Source: Salegentibacter sp. 24 (GTDB lineage Bacteria > Bacteroidota > Bacteroidia > Flavobacteriales > Flavobacteriaceae). Taken from it: a stretch of 64,000 bases of DNA. Location: positions 1 through 64,000 of the forward strand of contig NZ_SNWE01000011.1 in assembly GCF_004362395.1 (NCBI RefSeq). Reading direction: 5' to 3'. Positions 15,493-25,307 of the stretch are shown in pieces. The stretch's first letter is position 1. Every line of letters starts with the position of its first letter. A program made the position numbers and the translations under genes. The notes under the pieces were generated by a model. The model was not told the origin of the DNA and did no database searches. It worked only from the letters and a program-made list of their open reading frames with translations.

Positions 15493-16182
15493 ATGAGGAC
15501 TAACCTTAAGAATAAAGCCTGGAATGAAATAAAAACAAACGACTCCTGGGCTATCTTTAAAATTATGGGCGAATTTGTAAATGGCTATGAAAAGCTGAGT
15601 CAAATTGGTCCCTGCGTTTCAATATTTGGTTCTGCGCGAACAAAACCAGACCAGAAATATTACAAGTTAGCGGAAAAGATTTCAAAAAAAATCGTAGAAA
15701 ATGGTTATGGTGTGATCACCGGCGGTGGTCCCGGAATTATGGAAGCCGGTAATAAGGGGGCCCATCTTGGGGGCGGCACCTCCGTAGGCTTAAATATAGA
15801 TTTGCCTTTCGAACAGCACGACAATCCTTATATTGACAACGATAAAAGTTTGGATTTTGATTACTTTTTTGTAAGAAAAGTAATGTTCGTAAAGTATTCT
15901 CAGGGCTTTGTAGTAATGCCGGGCGGCTTTGGTACTTTAGATGAACTATTTGAAGCCATCACCCTTATTCAGACCCATAAAATCGACAAATTTCCTATAA
16001 TTTTAGTGGGAACGGATTTTTGGGGCGGCCTTGTAGACTGGGTCCAAAAAACGCTTCTGGACACCTTTCAAAATATAAGTGGCCCGGATATGGATTTGGT
16101 TCAGGTGGTAGATACCGAAGATGAAGTTATTGAAATTTTAAATGAATTCTACGGAGAATATAACCTTAGTCCTAACTTTTAA
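15493..16182 (+). CDS. LOG-family protein (TIGR00730-type Rossmann fold)
   Basis: 229 residues. It carries both hallmark motifs of the LOG/lysine-decarboxylase-like family: GGGPGIMEAGNKGA (about 77) and MPGGFGTLDELFEAI (about 140, the PGGxGTxxE nucleotide site). Characterised members are nucleoside 5'-monophosphate phosphoribohydrolases that release cytokinin-type bases; many bacterial homologs have unknown substrates. Cytosolic, no signal peptide. Probably co-transcribed with uvrA, although no functional link to repair is established. Confidence 0.9.
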   Translation: MRTNLKNKAWNEIKTNDSWAIFKIMGEFVNGYEKLSQIGPCVSIFGSARTKPDQKYYKLAEKISKKIVENGYGVITGGGPGIMEAGNKGAHLGGGTSVGLNIDLPFEQHDNPYIDNDKSLDFDYFFVRKVMFVKYSQGFVVMPGGFGTLDELFEAITLIQTHKIDKFPIILVGTDFWGGLVDWVQKTLLDTFQNISGPDMDLVQVVDTEDEVIEILNEFYGEYNLSPNF

Positions 16183-16234
16183 ACAATTCTTAAGCAGGGA
16201 AAAAAACTTTGATTATATTTAGCTCAAATTCTGT

Positions 16235-19069
16235 GTGACGCTAAAAAACTTCCCCTTGAGATTTTATTTTATTTATTTATTTTTTTTTGTGGGAACAGGA
16301 TGGAGTTTTGCTCAAAACTCCATCACACTGGATGCTCAATTAAACGATAGCACCCATACCTTTACTATTGATCAGCAACTGGTTTATGCCAATTCCAGCA
16401 GCGACACACTTACCCAAATCTATCTTAATGACTGGGCGAATGCTTTTAGTGAAAAAAATACACCCCTGGCCAAACGCTTTGCTGAAGAATTTGCACGCCG
16501 ATTCAGGTTCGCCAAACAGGAAGAACGCGGTGCAACTTATATAGAGAGTATAACCAATTCTCAAAACGACTCTCTCATTTGGGAACGTCCAAAGGGTGCT
16601 CAGGATCTTATCAGGATTAAACTTTACGATCCCCTGTTACCCGGAGAAAAATTTACGATACATCTTGATTACCGCGTTAAAATCCCCGTTGATAACTTTA
16701 CGCGCTATGGAGTTGATTCCGAAAATAATTACAAGCTCCGTTACTGGTATATTACCCCAGGAGTATACCAGGATGGAAAGTGGCAGGTTTACAGCCATAA
16801 AAATCTTGATGATCAGTATAACGCATTGCACGATGTGGAGGTCACCCTTACCACCCCGCCCCAATATTATGTTGGCAGTGCTCTAAATTTTGAAAGTGTA
16901 AAAACTACCAACGGTACTAAAACCGTGAGGTTAACCGGCAAAAACCAGTTAAACTCCAAGCTCTATTTAACAAACTCCTTTCTTTTTGAATCCCTTAAAA
17001 CAAAAGAGCACGAGGTGCTTACCAATGTTGAGGATGATGAACTTCAACCGGAAATTAAAAGGATAATCCTTGATAGAATTCTCGATTTTTATAACAAAAA
17101 ATTAGGCGAATATCCTCATAAGAATATTTTTGTAACCCGTGAAGATTATTTGAATAGTCCTATCTATGGTTTGAATCAATTACCCGGGTTTATCAGGCCG
17201 TTCCCGGATGGTTTTCAATACGATATAAAGCAGTTTAAAACCATCACTAATTATCTGCTTAAAAATTCAGTCCACATCAATCCCCGGAAAGAACAATGGG
17301 TTCAGGAAGCAATACTTGTTTCTTTAATGATCGATTATGTAAATGAATATTATCCCAAGATGAAGCTCCTTGGAAGTTTAAGTGACATTATAGGAATAAG
17401 ATGGTTTCACGCGGCTGACCTGGAATTCAATGATCAATACCAGTTTATGTACATGAATATGGCCCGGATGAATCTGGATCAACCTCTTAATTTAGCCCAG
17501 GATTCCCTGGTGAAATTCAATAAGAATATTGCCAACGCCTATAAAGCCGGACTAGGTCTTAAGTATCTTGAAGATTATCTCGGTGATGAACCGGTACAAA
17601 AGGCGATAAAAGACTTTTATTCGCAGTATAAAATGCAGCCGGCCTCAGCAGAGAATTTTGAACAAATTCTTAAAAGACACGCCACTAAAGATATCTCGTG
17701 GTTTTTTGAGGATTATGTGGAATCAAATAATAAGATAGACTTCACTATTAAAAATTTAATTAAATCCAAGGATTCCCTAAAGGTTACCATAAAAAACAAA
17801 ACAAAGACCAACTTTCCGGTTTCCTTGTATGGTCTGAAAGATGGCGAAATTGTTTTCAAGAAATGGATAGAAAACATTGACAACACCAAAACCATTGAAA
17901 TTGCAAGACAGGATGTTGAAAGACTGGCACTAAATTATGAGCAAAAAATTCCTGAATTCAACCAGCGGGATAATTATAAGGCTGTTAGCAAACTTTTTAA
18001 TAAACCGCTTCAGTTTAGATTATTTCAGGACATAGAAGACCCCCGGTATTCCCAGCTATTCTTTATGCCAGAATTTAGTTATAATTTATATGACGGTATT
18101 TCCATTGGTCCCAAACTTTATAATAAAACAGTACTTTCAAAGAATTTCAATTTCAATATTTCTCCTAAATATGGATTTAAAAGTGAAACCATAGTAGGCT
18201 CGGCAGCATTTAGCAACACCCACCAGTTTAAAAATAAAGAGCTCTATAAAATCACATACGGGATTGGAGGAACTCGCTATTCATACGGTTACAACCTTTT
18301 CTATGAAAAATACACTCCGTTTTTAAACTTTTCTTTCAGGAATAAAGATTTGCGTAATAATGAACGTCAAAACCTGTTGATTAGAAACATCAATGTAAAA
18401 CGCGATATAGATCCAACTAAAAATTTAGAAGAGCCTAACTACAATGTCTTCAATATTAATTACCGGTATAGCAAACCCCATTTGGTGGATTATTATTCCG
18501 CTTCCTTCGATTTTCAGCTGGCTGAGAAATTCAGTAAAATTTCTATGAGCCTGGAATATCGAAAATTGTTTAAAAATAACCGTCAAATCAACCTTCGTTT
18601 TTTCAGCGGGACATTTCTTTACAGTGATAATATGGATACCGATTATTTCAGTTTTGCTCTGGATCGCCCTACCGATTACCTATTCGATTATAATTATTAT
18701 GGAAGAAGTCAGGGATCTGGTTTATTCAGTCAACAAATTATTGTAGCTGAGGGTGGTTTTAAATCGCAGCTACAACCTGAATATGCCAACCAGTGGATTA
18801 CAACATTAAATGCCAGCACCAATCTCTATAAATGGATTTTCATATATGGGGATGTAGGTCTGGTTAAAAACCAGCATGAAAACGCTGAATTTTTATACGA
18901 TTCAGGTATTCGGTTGAGCCTGGTGGATGATTATTTTGAATTATTTTTTCCCGTCTACTCTAATTTAGGCTGGGAAGTAACCCAGGATAATTATGATCAA
19001 AAAATAAGGTTTATCGTTTCTTTGGATATAAATACTTTAATCAGGCTTTTTACCCGACGTTGGTATTAA
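16235..19069 (+). CDS. M1-peptidase-like protein lacking HExxH, fused to a predicted outer-membrane beta-barrel
   Basis: 944 residues from a GTG start, with TATATTTA just upstream resembling a -7 element. A signal peptide (FYFIYLFFFVGTGWSFAQ) is clear. Residues about 30-500 resemble the beta-domain and gluzincin fold of M1 aminopeptidases (RYWYITPGVYQDGKW, AVEN-like loop LNSPIYGLNQLPG). Where HExxHx18E should stand the protein reads EQWVQEAILVSLMIDYVNEY, so the zinc ligands are absent and peptidase activity is unlikely. Residues about 590-944 show alternating hydrophobic strands (FFMPEFSYNLYDGISIGPKL, ITYGIGGTRYSYGYNLFYEK) and end in an aromatic RRWY, typical of outer-membrane barrels. Probably an outer-membrane protein with a periplasmic pseudo-peptidase domain. 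Function unknown. Confidence 0.75.
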   Translation: MTLKNFPLRFYFIYLFFFVGTGWSFAQNSITLDAQLNDSTHTFTIDQQLVYANSSSDTLTQIYLNDWANAFSEKNTPLAKRFAEEFARRFRFAKQEERGATYIESITNSQNDSLIWERPKGAQDLIRIKLYDPLLPGEKFTIHLDYRVKIPVDNFTRYGVDSENNYKLRYWYITPGVYQDGKWQVYSHKNLDDQYNALHDVEVTLTTPPQYYVGSALNFESVKTTNGTKTVRLTGKNQLNSKLYLTNSFLFESLKTKEHEVLTNVEDDELQPEIKRIILDRILDFYNKKLGEYPHKNIFVTREDYLNSPIYGLNQLPGFIRPFPDGFQYDIKQFKTITNYLLKNSVHINPRKEQWVQEAILVSLMIDYVNEYYPKMKLLGSLSDIIGIRWFHAADLEFNDQYQFMYMNMARMNLDQPLNLAQDSLVKFNKNIANAYKAGLGLKYLEDYLGDEPVQKAIKDFYSQYKMQPASAENFEQILKRHATKDISWFFEDYVESNNKIDFTIKNLIKSKDSLKVTIKNKTKTNFPVSLYGLKDGEIVFKKWIENIDNTKTIEIARQDVERLALNYEQKIPEFNQRDNYKAVSKLFNKPLQFRLFQDIEDPRYSQLFFMPEFSYNLYDGISIGPKLYNKTVLSKNFNFNISPKYGFKSETIVGSAAFSNTHQFKNKELYKITYGIGGTRYSYGYNLFYEKYTPFLNFSFRNKDLRNNERQNLLIRNINVKRDIDPTKNLEEPNYNVFNINYRYSKPHLVDYYSASFDFQLAEKFSKISMSLEYRKLFKNNRQINLRFFSGTFLYSDNMDTDYFSFALDRPTDYLFDYNYYGRSQGSGLFSQQIIVAEGGFKSQLQPEYANQWITTLNASTNLYKWIFIYGDVGLVKNQHENAEFLYDSGIRLSLVDDYFELFFPVYSNLGWEVTQDNYDQKIRFIVSLDINTLIRLFTRRWY

Positions 19070-19243
19070 CAAAGTTTTAAACAGATAATTAATTCTTAGC
19101 ATTCTGCATTTCAATTACATAAAAATCAATTTTTCCTTTTATTATTGTTATTTCGTTTCGATAATTATAATAAAAATACTTTAAAATACACTTTTCTTAA
19201 AATATTTTGATTTTAATGAATTGTGTACAATCGAAGTTTTCGT

Positions 19244-19251
19244 TACATTTG
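19244..19251 (+). promoter_or_regulatory. Promoter -7 element of the fused E1 gene
   Basis: TACATTTG fits TAnnTTTG, with ATTG 20 bases upstream (19220-19223) as a partial -33 match. The predicted transcript starts near 19258, just before the ATG at 19273, which argues against the upstream ATGs at 19207 and 19216. Confidence 0.55.
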
Positions 19252-19272
19252 TTATTATTCAAAATAACGTTC

Positions 19273-21675
19273 ATGCAAAGCGAAATACAAACGAAAGATT
19301 CAATTTCATTTGAAGATTTTAAAGCCGAGGTTCTGGCAGATTACGAGATAGCCTTTACCAGCCGTGAATGCAGCCTTTTAGGAAGGCGCGAGGTGCTTAC
19401 TGGAAAGGCTAAATTCGGAATCTTTGGCGATGGAAAGGAAGTGCCACAACTCGCTATGGCCAAAGCTTTTAAAAATGGCGATTTCAGGTCTGGTTACTAT
19501 CGGGATCAAACTTTTATGATGGCTATTGATCAGTTGAGCATAGAACAATTCTTTGCCGGTTTATATTCCGACTCCAACCTGGAAAATGAACCGATGTCCG
19601 GGGGAAGACAAATGGGAGGTCATTTTACCACCCATAGTCTTAATGAAGACGGAAGCTGGAAAAATTTGATGGAACAGAAAAACTCCAGTGCAGATATCTC
19701 CCCTACTGCCGGCCAGATGCCCAGGCTTTTAGGACTGGCACAGGCCTCGAAAATTTATAGACATGTAGAAGGGCTTTCTCCGGAGAAATTTTCAAATAAC
19801 GGAAATGAGATTGCCTGGGGAACCATCGGAAACGCCAGTACCAGCGAAGGACATTTTTGGGAAACCATCAATGCAGCGGGTGTGCTTCAGGTACCTATGG
19901 TGATGAGTGTTTGGGATGACGAGTATGGAATCTCGGTTCATGCAAAACACCAGACGACCAAAGAAAATATTTCTGAGATCCTAAAAGGTTTCCAAAGAGA
20001 TGAAGAGAATAAGGGTTACGAGATAATTGTGGTCAATGGCTGGGATTATGTAGGGCTGATGGAAGCCTATGAAAAAGCCGAAAAAATAGCCCGAGAAGAA
20101 CATTCTCCTGTGCTCATTCATGTGGTAGAACTCACACAACCACAAGGCCACTCTACTTCCGGTTCTCACGAACGTTACAAAAACGAACAACGTTTATCCT
20201 GGGAACGGGAAAACGATTGCAACGTAAAACTTAGAAAATGGATCATCGAAAACAATATCAGTTCTGACCAGGAGCTGCAGGAGATTGAAAAGGAAATAAA
20301 ACGCAAGGTTAGAGAAGGAAAAAGAACCGCCTGGAACAATTATTTAGAACCTACAAAAGCCCGGCAAAAACAACTGCTTGCCATACTTTCAAAATTAGCG
20401 AAAACCACCGATCAAAAAGACGCGGTTATTAAATTTGCAAAGGAACTTAACGGCAAAAAAGAACCCCTTAAAAGAGATCTTGCCCTTGCGGCCCGGAAGA
20501 CTTTAAGAGCCATTAGAAAAGAAAATTCTGAAGAAAAATCTAAACTTCTGGAATGGTTCAGCGATTTCGAAAAGGCTATGGCTGAGGATTACAACAGTCA
20601 TTTATATATGGAATCAACCGATCTTCAATCAGAAGTTTTGCCGCAATATGATCATGATGCCTCCGAAGTTGACGGAAGGATTATTCTACGTGATAACTTC
20701 GACCAAATTTTCGAAAATAGGCCTGAAGCCCTGATTTTTGGAGAAGATGCCGGTGAAATAGGAGATGTAAACCAGGGACTGGAAGGATTACAAAAAAAGT
20801 ATGGAAAACTGCGGGTTGCCGATGTAGGTATTAGAGAGGCTAGCATTCTTGGACAGGGAATTGGAATGGCTATGAGAGGTTTAAGACCTATTGCTGAAAT
20901 TCAATACCTGGACTATGTCATGTATGCCCTACAGGGAATGAGCGACGATCTGGCCACATTACAATACCGTACTAAAGGAAAACAAAAGGCTCCGCTTATT
21001 ATAAGAACCCGTGGTCATCGTTTGGAAGGAATCTGGCATAGTGGCTCACAGATGGGTGGAATCCTAAACCTGGTACGCGGAATGTATGTTTTGGTACCCA
21101 GAAATATGACCAAAGCTGCAGGATTTTATAATACTTTACTCGAACAGGACACTCCTGCCCTTTTGGTAGAATGCCTAAACGGATACCGCTTAAAAGAAAA
21201 AAAACCCAGCAACTTATCAGAACTTAGGACTCCCATCGGAAAAGTGGAAACGGTAAGAGAAGGAAGTGATATTACCTTAGTTTCGTATGGTTCAACCTTA
21301 AGAATTGTAGCCCAAACCGCCGAAGAATTAAATGAATTCGGGATTAAGGCCGAGGTGATTGATGTACAATCCTTACTTCCATTTGATTTGGACCACGATA
21401 TTGTAAAAAGTGTGGAAAAAACTAACCGACTTCTGGTTATAGACGAGGATGTTCCTGGAGGAGCTTCTGCCTTTATTCTAGATAAGGTATTAAACGAGCA
21501 AAATGCATGGAGATACCTCGATAGTAAACCACAAACCCTTACTGCGAAAGAACACCGTCCTGCTTATGGCACCGATGGGGATTATTTTAGCAAACCTTCT
21601 GCAGAAGACATTTTTGAAAAGGTTTATGCTATTTTTAACGAAGTAAACCCGGAAGAATACCCGGCGATACGGTAA
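19273..21675 (+). CDS. Branched-chain 2-oxoacid dehydrogenase E1, alpha and beta subunits fused
   Basis: 800 residues from the ATG at 19273; an in-frame start 22 codons earlier lies before the promoter and is rejected. The N-terminal part (about 1-440) is E1-alpha-like: GTIGNASTSEGHFWETINAA is the thiamine-diphosphate-binding segment, followed by VWDDEYGISVHAK. The C-terminal part (about 470-800) is E1-beta-like: FGEDAGEIGDVNQGLEGL, DVGIREASILGQGIGMAMRG, IDVQSLLPFD. It should decarboxylate oxoacids from valine, leucine and isoleucine and transfer the acyl group to an E2 lipoyl domain, feeding branched fatty acids. Such fused E1 proteins are common in Bacteroidota. E2 and E3 are not in this window. 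Monocistronic, with a strong terminator downstream. Confidence 0.9.
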   Translation: MQSEIQTKDSISFEDFKAEVLADYEIAFTSRECSLLGRREVLTGKAKFGIFGDGKEVPQLAMAKAFKNGDFRSGYYRDQTFMMAIDQLSIEQFFAGLYSDSNLENEPMSGGRQMGGHFTTHSLNEDGSWKNLMEQKNSSADISPTAGQMPRLLGLAQASKIYRHVEGLSPEKFSNNGNEIAWGTIGNASTSEGHFWETINAAGVLQVPMVMSVWDDEYGISVHAKHQTTKENISEILKGFQRDEENKGYEIIVVNGWDYVGLMEAYEKAEKIAREEHSPVLIHVVELTQPQGHSTSGSHERYKNEQRLSWERENDCNVKLRKWIIENNISSDQELQEIEKEIKRKVREGKRTAWNNYLEPTKARQKQLLAILSKLAKTTDQKDAVIKFAKELNGKKEPLKRDLALAARKTLRAIRKENSEEKSKLLEWFSDFEKAMAEDYNSHLYMESTDLQSEVLPQYDHDASEVDGRIILRDNFDQIFENRPEALIFGEDAGEIGDVNQGLEGLQKKYGKLRVADVGIREASILGQGIGMAMRGLRPIAEIQYLDYVMYALQGMSDDLATLQYRTKGKQKAPLIIRTRGHRLEGIWHSGSQMGGILNLVRGMYVLVPRNMTKAAGFYNTLLEQDTPALLVECLNGYRLKEKKPSNLSELRTPIGKVETVREGSDITLVSYGSTLRIVAQTAEELNEFGIKAEVIDVQSLLPFDLDHDIVKSVEKTNRLLVIDEDVPGGASAFILDKVLNEQNAWRYLDSKPQTLTAKEHRPAYGTDGDYFSKPSAEDIFEKVYAIFNEVNPEEYPAIR

Positions 21676-21696
21676 ACCTTGTTAATTGTTCAAAGC

Positions 21697-21734
21697 AAAA
21701 ATCCCAGGGTAAATTTAGTCCTGGGATTTTTTTT
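21697..21734. terminator. Bidirectional Rho-independent terminator
   Basis: Stem AATCCCAGG (21700-21708) / CCTGGGATT (21720-21728), with T-runs on the plus side (21726-21734) and A on the other. It sits between the convergent E1 gene and the small lipoprotein gene and can serve both. Confidence 0.88.
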
Positions 21735-21751
21735 AGTTTTAGCTATAATCC

Positions 21752-22300
21752 TTAAAGCCAGTTAAACTCACTTATTTTGAAGCCGGTAAAACAATCATCC
21801 ACACAGCCCTTCTCAAAAAAGCCACAATCAGAAATTAACCCAGCCTGATCAGTATTAAAGAAAACCTCGTGCTGCTCTCTACTGACCTTTAAATATTCCG
21901 AAATACAGGTTTCATATAACTGGTCTATAAGCAAAGGCTCAAAACCTTCAGCGTTTCTACCGATTTGATCTCCGGTTTCCGTATAAGACTCTATTTCAAC
22001 TTCTATCATTTCACCTTCCTCATTGAAGGTCTGCTGGAAATAAAGATATTCCCTTTTGCTAATAAGCCCATCTTTCACACTTAGGACTGTTCGGCTTCCA
22101 TATCCGGACCAGGAAATAAAACTAGTGGTATAACGGTAGGATTCCCCATTGATAGCTTTAAGTTCAATCCAGGCATCCTTACTGTCGCTAAAGCTGGTTC
22201 CGCTCTCCCCCTTTATTTGACGGTATTCATTCTCGTTCTTGGAGCACGAAAACAGAACCAAAATAAATAAAATGCCAAAGGAAAAATTGAAGAATTTCAT
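21752..22300 (-). CDS. Small lipoprotein of unknown function
   Basis: 182 residues from the ATG at 22300; an ATG three codons earlier is possible, but MKFFNFSFGILFILVLF fits a signal peptide directly. Lipobox LFSC, Cys19 then SKNENE. The mature part is polar and probably beta-rich, with four cysteines close to the C-terminus (ISDCGFFEKGCVDDCFTG plus one upstream) that could form disulfides. No family recognised. It shares the convergent terminator with the E1 gene. Confidence 0.7.
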   Translation of the reverse strand: MKFFNFSFGILFILVLFSCSKNENEYRQIKGESGTSFSDSKDAWIELKAINGESYRYTTSFISWSGYGSRTVLSVKDGLISKREYLYFQQTFNEEGEMIEVEIESYTETGDQIGRNAEGFEPLLIDQLYETCISEYLKVSREQHEVFFNTDQAGLISDCGFFEKGCVDDCFTGFKISEFNWL

Positions 22301-22395
22301 ATAAATCATTTTTTAGTCTATATAAAAGATGACAAAAAGTAGAAAAGGTTGCGTTGCTTTCGAAAATTAATGATCTTATCAATGTATTTTAGCAG

Positions 22396-23919
22396 TTACA
22401 TCCAGTTTTTCGAACTTACTTCAGCTTTATACAATACATAATTTACATATGGTAATATATCCTTGGTAACCGCGTAAAACCTAAGGTCACCCCCGGCTGT
22501 ATGGAAAACCACATTGACCAGGTTTTTTCTTTTATACCAGATGGGTTGGTTTACACTTATGGATTGTATTTTAAACAGTTCCAGGGTTTCTTCTGTCTTA
22601 TTCCAAAATCCTGTTTTCTTCTGTAAAAATTCTTCACTGATAATGAGTTTCCGGGCCTTAAATGCCAGGATTTGTACAATTATGGCCAGAACAATATAAA
22701 TAGCCGATACTACTAAGGCAGCCCATAATGAGAGGGTTATAAAACCGGTGACATACCATAGGGCCAGGAAAAGCAAAACCGGAATCATGACCAGGAAAAT
22801 TTTACGAAAGAGTAATAATTTATCAGGCCTGAAAGTAGTGTTAAATCGGGTTTTGGCAGATTCAGGATATAAAAAATATTTTATTTTTTTTACGATTTCT
22901 TCTCCGAGTCCCGGGATCTTTATTTTATTCTTTTTAAGTTCATTCTCACTACTGGATAAGAAAAGTTGAGCCTCAAAAAGATTTAATCTTTTCTGTACCG
23001 GATTGGTATTAATTCGCATTAACTGAAGCCTTCTGGGTTGAAGCGAAACCTTTGTATTGGTCTTCAAACCCATCTCCACCTCTATTTTATCTTTATTCTG
23101 CTGAATCTTAAGGCCATAGTACTTAATAAAGACTTCAATAATAGTAATACAAATACTCAACAGCAAAAGCAGCAGAAAAAGAACCGTTAAAAACCCTATG
23201 GATTGTAAAACGCCGGAAAACTGATCAAAGTATACTTGAACATCTTCCATGCGATCCTTAAAATAGGTATTTATCCTATTGTAAATAGTCATTACAAAGG
23301 CGAAGATCAAGGACAGGCCCCTTAAGTAATTTGTACTGATGCCAATCTTGAGTAGCGTGAGAATTCCAACCTTATGGGTCCACATACCCCCATCACCTTC
23401 CTCTGCTTGTGTAGATTCTACTTGCGATGTTGGTGTCTGGGTCTTTTCAGCTTTTGCTTTTAAAAGAATTTCAGACAGCCTGTTGGCGTCTTTTCCTGAA
23501 ATAGCTTTTATCTCTACTTCTTTTTGGTTACTTCCGGCTGTATCGATTACAAGGCTGTAAACCTTTATTATCCGTTGCAAAATGGATCGCTTAAAGTAAA
23601 CCTGTTGAATTTTATTAAAAGGAATAGCGGTGTTTTCGGTAGAAAAAATTCCTTTTTCCAGAACGAATTCTTCCCGATTATAATCTATATAATAAACAAA
23701 TTTGCGGTAATATAAATAACTATAGATTAAGGTTGATATACCCAATAGTAACAATCCCAGGCCAGTATATACTAAAGTGGTCCTACTGGGGCCACTTATT
23801 AATAAATATGCACCCAGGGCCCAAAAGGTCCTGAAAATTTTATAAAGACTGGAGAAAAAGATAAGAAGAACCCCGGCTTTGGATTGATGTTGTGCGGTAT
23901 GATATGCTTTAGGATTCAT
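22396..23919 (-). CDS. Membrane protein with three bacterial PH domains (YdbT-like)
   Basis: 507 residues. Paired hydrophobic helices alternate with three bPH2-type domains: about 70-160 (YYIDYNREEFVLEKGIFS, IPFNKIQQVYFKRSILQR), about 270-350 (YYGLKIQQNKDKIEVEMG, LQPRRLQLMRINTNPVQKR) and about 410-500 (KLIISEEFLQKKTGFWN, LFKIQSISVNQPIWYKRK). The layout matches Bacillus YdbT-like proteins, which work with a YdbS-like partner at the membrane. The upstream single-PH gene overlaps by 11 bases and is that partner. The molecular role of the family is poorly known; envelope or antimicrobial stress has been suggested for relatives. Confidence 0.82.
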   Translation of the reverse strand: MNPKAYHTAQHQSKAGVLLIFFSSLYKIFRTFWALGAYLLISGPSRTTLVYTGLGLLLLGISTLIYSYLYYRKFVYYIDYNREEFVLEKGIFSTENTAIPFNKIQQVYFKRSILQRIIKVYSLVIDTAGSNQKEVEIKAISGKDANRLSEILLKAKAEKTQTPTSQVESTQAEEGDGGMWTHKVGILTLLKIGISTNYLRGLSLIFAFVMTIYNRINTYFKDRMEDVQVYFDQFSGVLQSIGFLTVLFLLLLLLSICITIIEVFIKYYGLKIQQNKDKIEVEMGLKTNTKVSLQPRRLQLMRINTNPVQKRLNLFEAQLFLSSSENELKKNKIKIPGLGEEIVKKIKYFLYPESAKTRFNTTFRPDKLLLFRKIFLVMIPVLLFLALWYVTGFITLSLWAALVVSAIYIVLAIIVQILAFKARKLIISEEFLQKKTGFWNKTEETLELFKIQSISVNQPIWYKRKNLVNVVFHTAGGDLRFYAVTKDILPYVNYVLYKAEVSSKNWM

Positions 23920-24436
23920 CCTGGGTGATCTTAACTGCGATGGCTTCTTTTAGCCGGACTGCCTTTTCCGGTTCCAGTCCGGGGATGGTGATATCACTCC
24001 CACTTCCACCGGCGGTAAAAATATTAAGGCTGGAAATGCCTAAAACTTTATCCCAGACCCCTCTTGAAATCGATGCGTGCTGCACCCTATTAAATGGGAT
24101 AACCGTAGCCTTATTAAAGATAAACCCCCTTTTATAAATAATATCCTTCTCCCGTAAAGCAAAACCCAGGCTTTGAAGGAGCTTGTAATTATTCCAAAAC
24201 CTAAGTACAAAAGCGAGTATTAAAATTGTAAAAATAATCGCTACCTGTAGAAGATTTAATTGAAAGAACCAGAAGACTCCAAGCCCAATTAACAAGACGA
24301 GCATAAAAATGCCCGTCTGAATATGGAGTTTAATAAGATATTTAGGCGATACTGAGGAAAAATCCACCGATTCATACCTGGGCAGAGAAGTTAAATCTAC
24401 TTGCTTATTACTAAATTCTTTGCCTATGGTATCCAT
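23909..24436 (-). CDS. Membrane protein with one bacterial PH domain (YdbS-like)
   Basis: 175 residues. Two transmembrane helices (IFMLVLLIGLGVFWFF and VAIIFTILILAFVLRF) precede a single bPH2 domain (LREKDIIYKRGFIF, VIPFNRVQHASISRGVWDK, ITIPGLEPEKAVRLKE). It overlaps the three-PH gene downstream by 11 bases and menB upstream by 13 bases, so menB and the two PH genes are probably translated from one mRNA. Partner of the three-PH protein by family analogy. Confidence 0.82.
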   Translation of the reverse strand: MDTIGKEFSNKQVDLTSLPRYESVDFSSVSPKYLIKLHIQTGIFMLVLLIGLGVFWFFQLNLLQVAIIFTILILAFVLRFWNNYKLLQSLGFALREKDIIYKRGFIFNKATVIPFNRVQHASISRGVWDKVLGISSLNIFTAGGSGSDITIPGLEPEKAVRLKEAIAVKITQDES

Positions 24437-25263
24437 TTCTTGTCAAAATTGGGTTTTCTCTTTTCCAGAAATGCATCACGGCCTTCTTTGGCTTCATCAG
24501 TCATATAAGCAAGGCGCGTAACTTCTCCCGCAAAAACCTGCTGACCTACCATGCCGTCATCGGTCATATTCATTGCGAATTTTAGCATTTTTATAGAAGT
24601 AGGCGACTTGGCCATAATTTCCTGTGCCCACTCATAAGCAGTGGCTTCCAGCTCATCGTGCGGAATTACGGCATTTACCATTCCCATCTCATAGGCTTCC
24701 TGGGCTGAATAGTTTCTTCCCAAAAAAAAGATTTCCCGAGCTTTTTTCTGACCAACCATTTTGGCCAAATATGCGGACCCATACCCAGCATCAAAACTGG
24801 TAACATCGGCATCTGTTTGTTTAAAAATGGCGTTTTCCTTACTGGCCAGGCTTAGATCACAAACCACGTGCAAACTATGCCCGCCACCAACAGCCCAGCC
24901 GGGAACCACGCAAATCACAGCCTTGGGCATAAACCTTATTAGACGCTGAACCTCAAGAATATTCAACCGGTGATAACCATCCTCGCCCACATAGCCCTGA
25001 TGTCCACGTGCTTTTTGATCACCCCCGCTACAAAATGCCCATTTGCCATCCTTGGGGGATGGTCCTTCAGCAGAGAGTAAGACACAGCCAATCGATGTAT
25101 CCTCGTGAGCATCATGAAAGGCATCTAAAAGTTCGGAGGTAGTTTTAGGCCTGAATGCATTGCGAACCTCGGGTCGGTTAAAAGCAATCCTTGCCACACC
25201 ACCTGATTTTTTATAAGTTATATCTTCGTATTGCTTTACTGTTTTCCAGTTGATTTCACTCAT
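24424..25263 (-). CDS. menB: 1,4-dihydroxy-2-naphthoyl-CoA synthase
   Basis: 279 residues, of the crotonase fold. It closes the naphthoquinone ring from o-succinylbenzoyl-CoA in menaquinone synthesis. Diagnostic segments: FCSGGDQKARG (oxyanion loop), VPGWAVGGGHSLHVVCDLSL, TDADVTSFDAGYGSAYLA (with the catalytic Asp and Tyr region typical of MenB) and EGRDAFLEKRKPNFDKKW at the C-terminus. The stop overlaps the start of the PH-domain gene. menD, menF and menI lie 2-5 kb upstream on the same strand, separated by two non-men genes. Confidence 0.95.
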   Translation of the reverse strand: MSEINWKTVKQYEDITYKKSGGVARIAFNRPEVRNAFRPKTTSELLDAFHDAHEDTSIGCVLLSAEGPSPKDGKWAFCSGGDQKARGHQGYVGEDGYHRLNILEVQRLIRFMPKAVICVVPGWAVGGGHSLHVVCDLSLASKENAIFKQTDADVTSFDAGYGSAYLAKMVGQKKAREIFFLGRNYSAQEAYEMGMVNAVIPHDELEATAYEWAQEIMAKSPTSIKMLKFAMNMTDDGMVGQQVFAGEVTRLAYMTDEAKEGRDAFLEKRKPNFDKKWIP

Positions 25264-25307
25264 AAGTCTTTATTTTATTCAAAAATAAGCTTTTCAATTT
25301 ATCTTAA

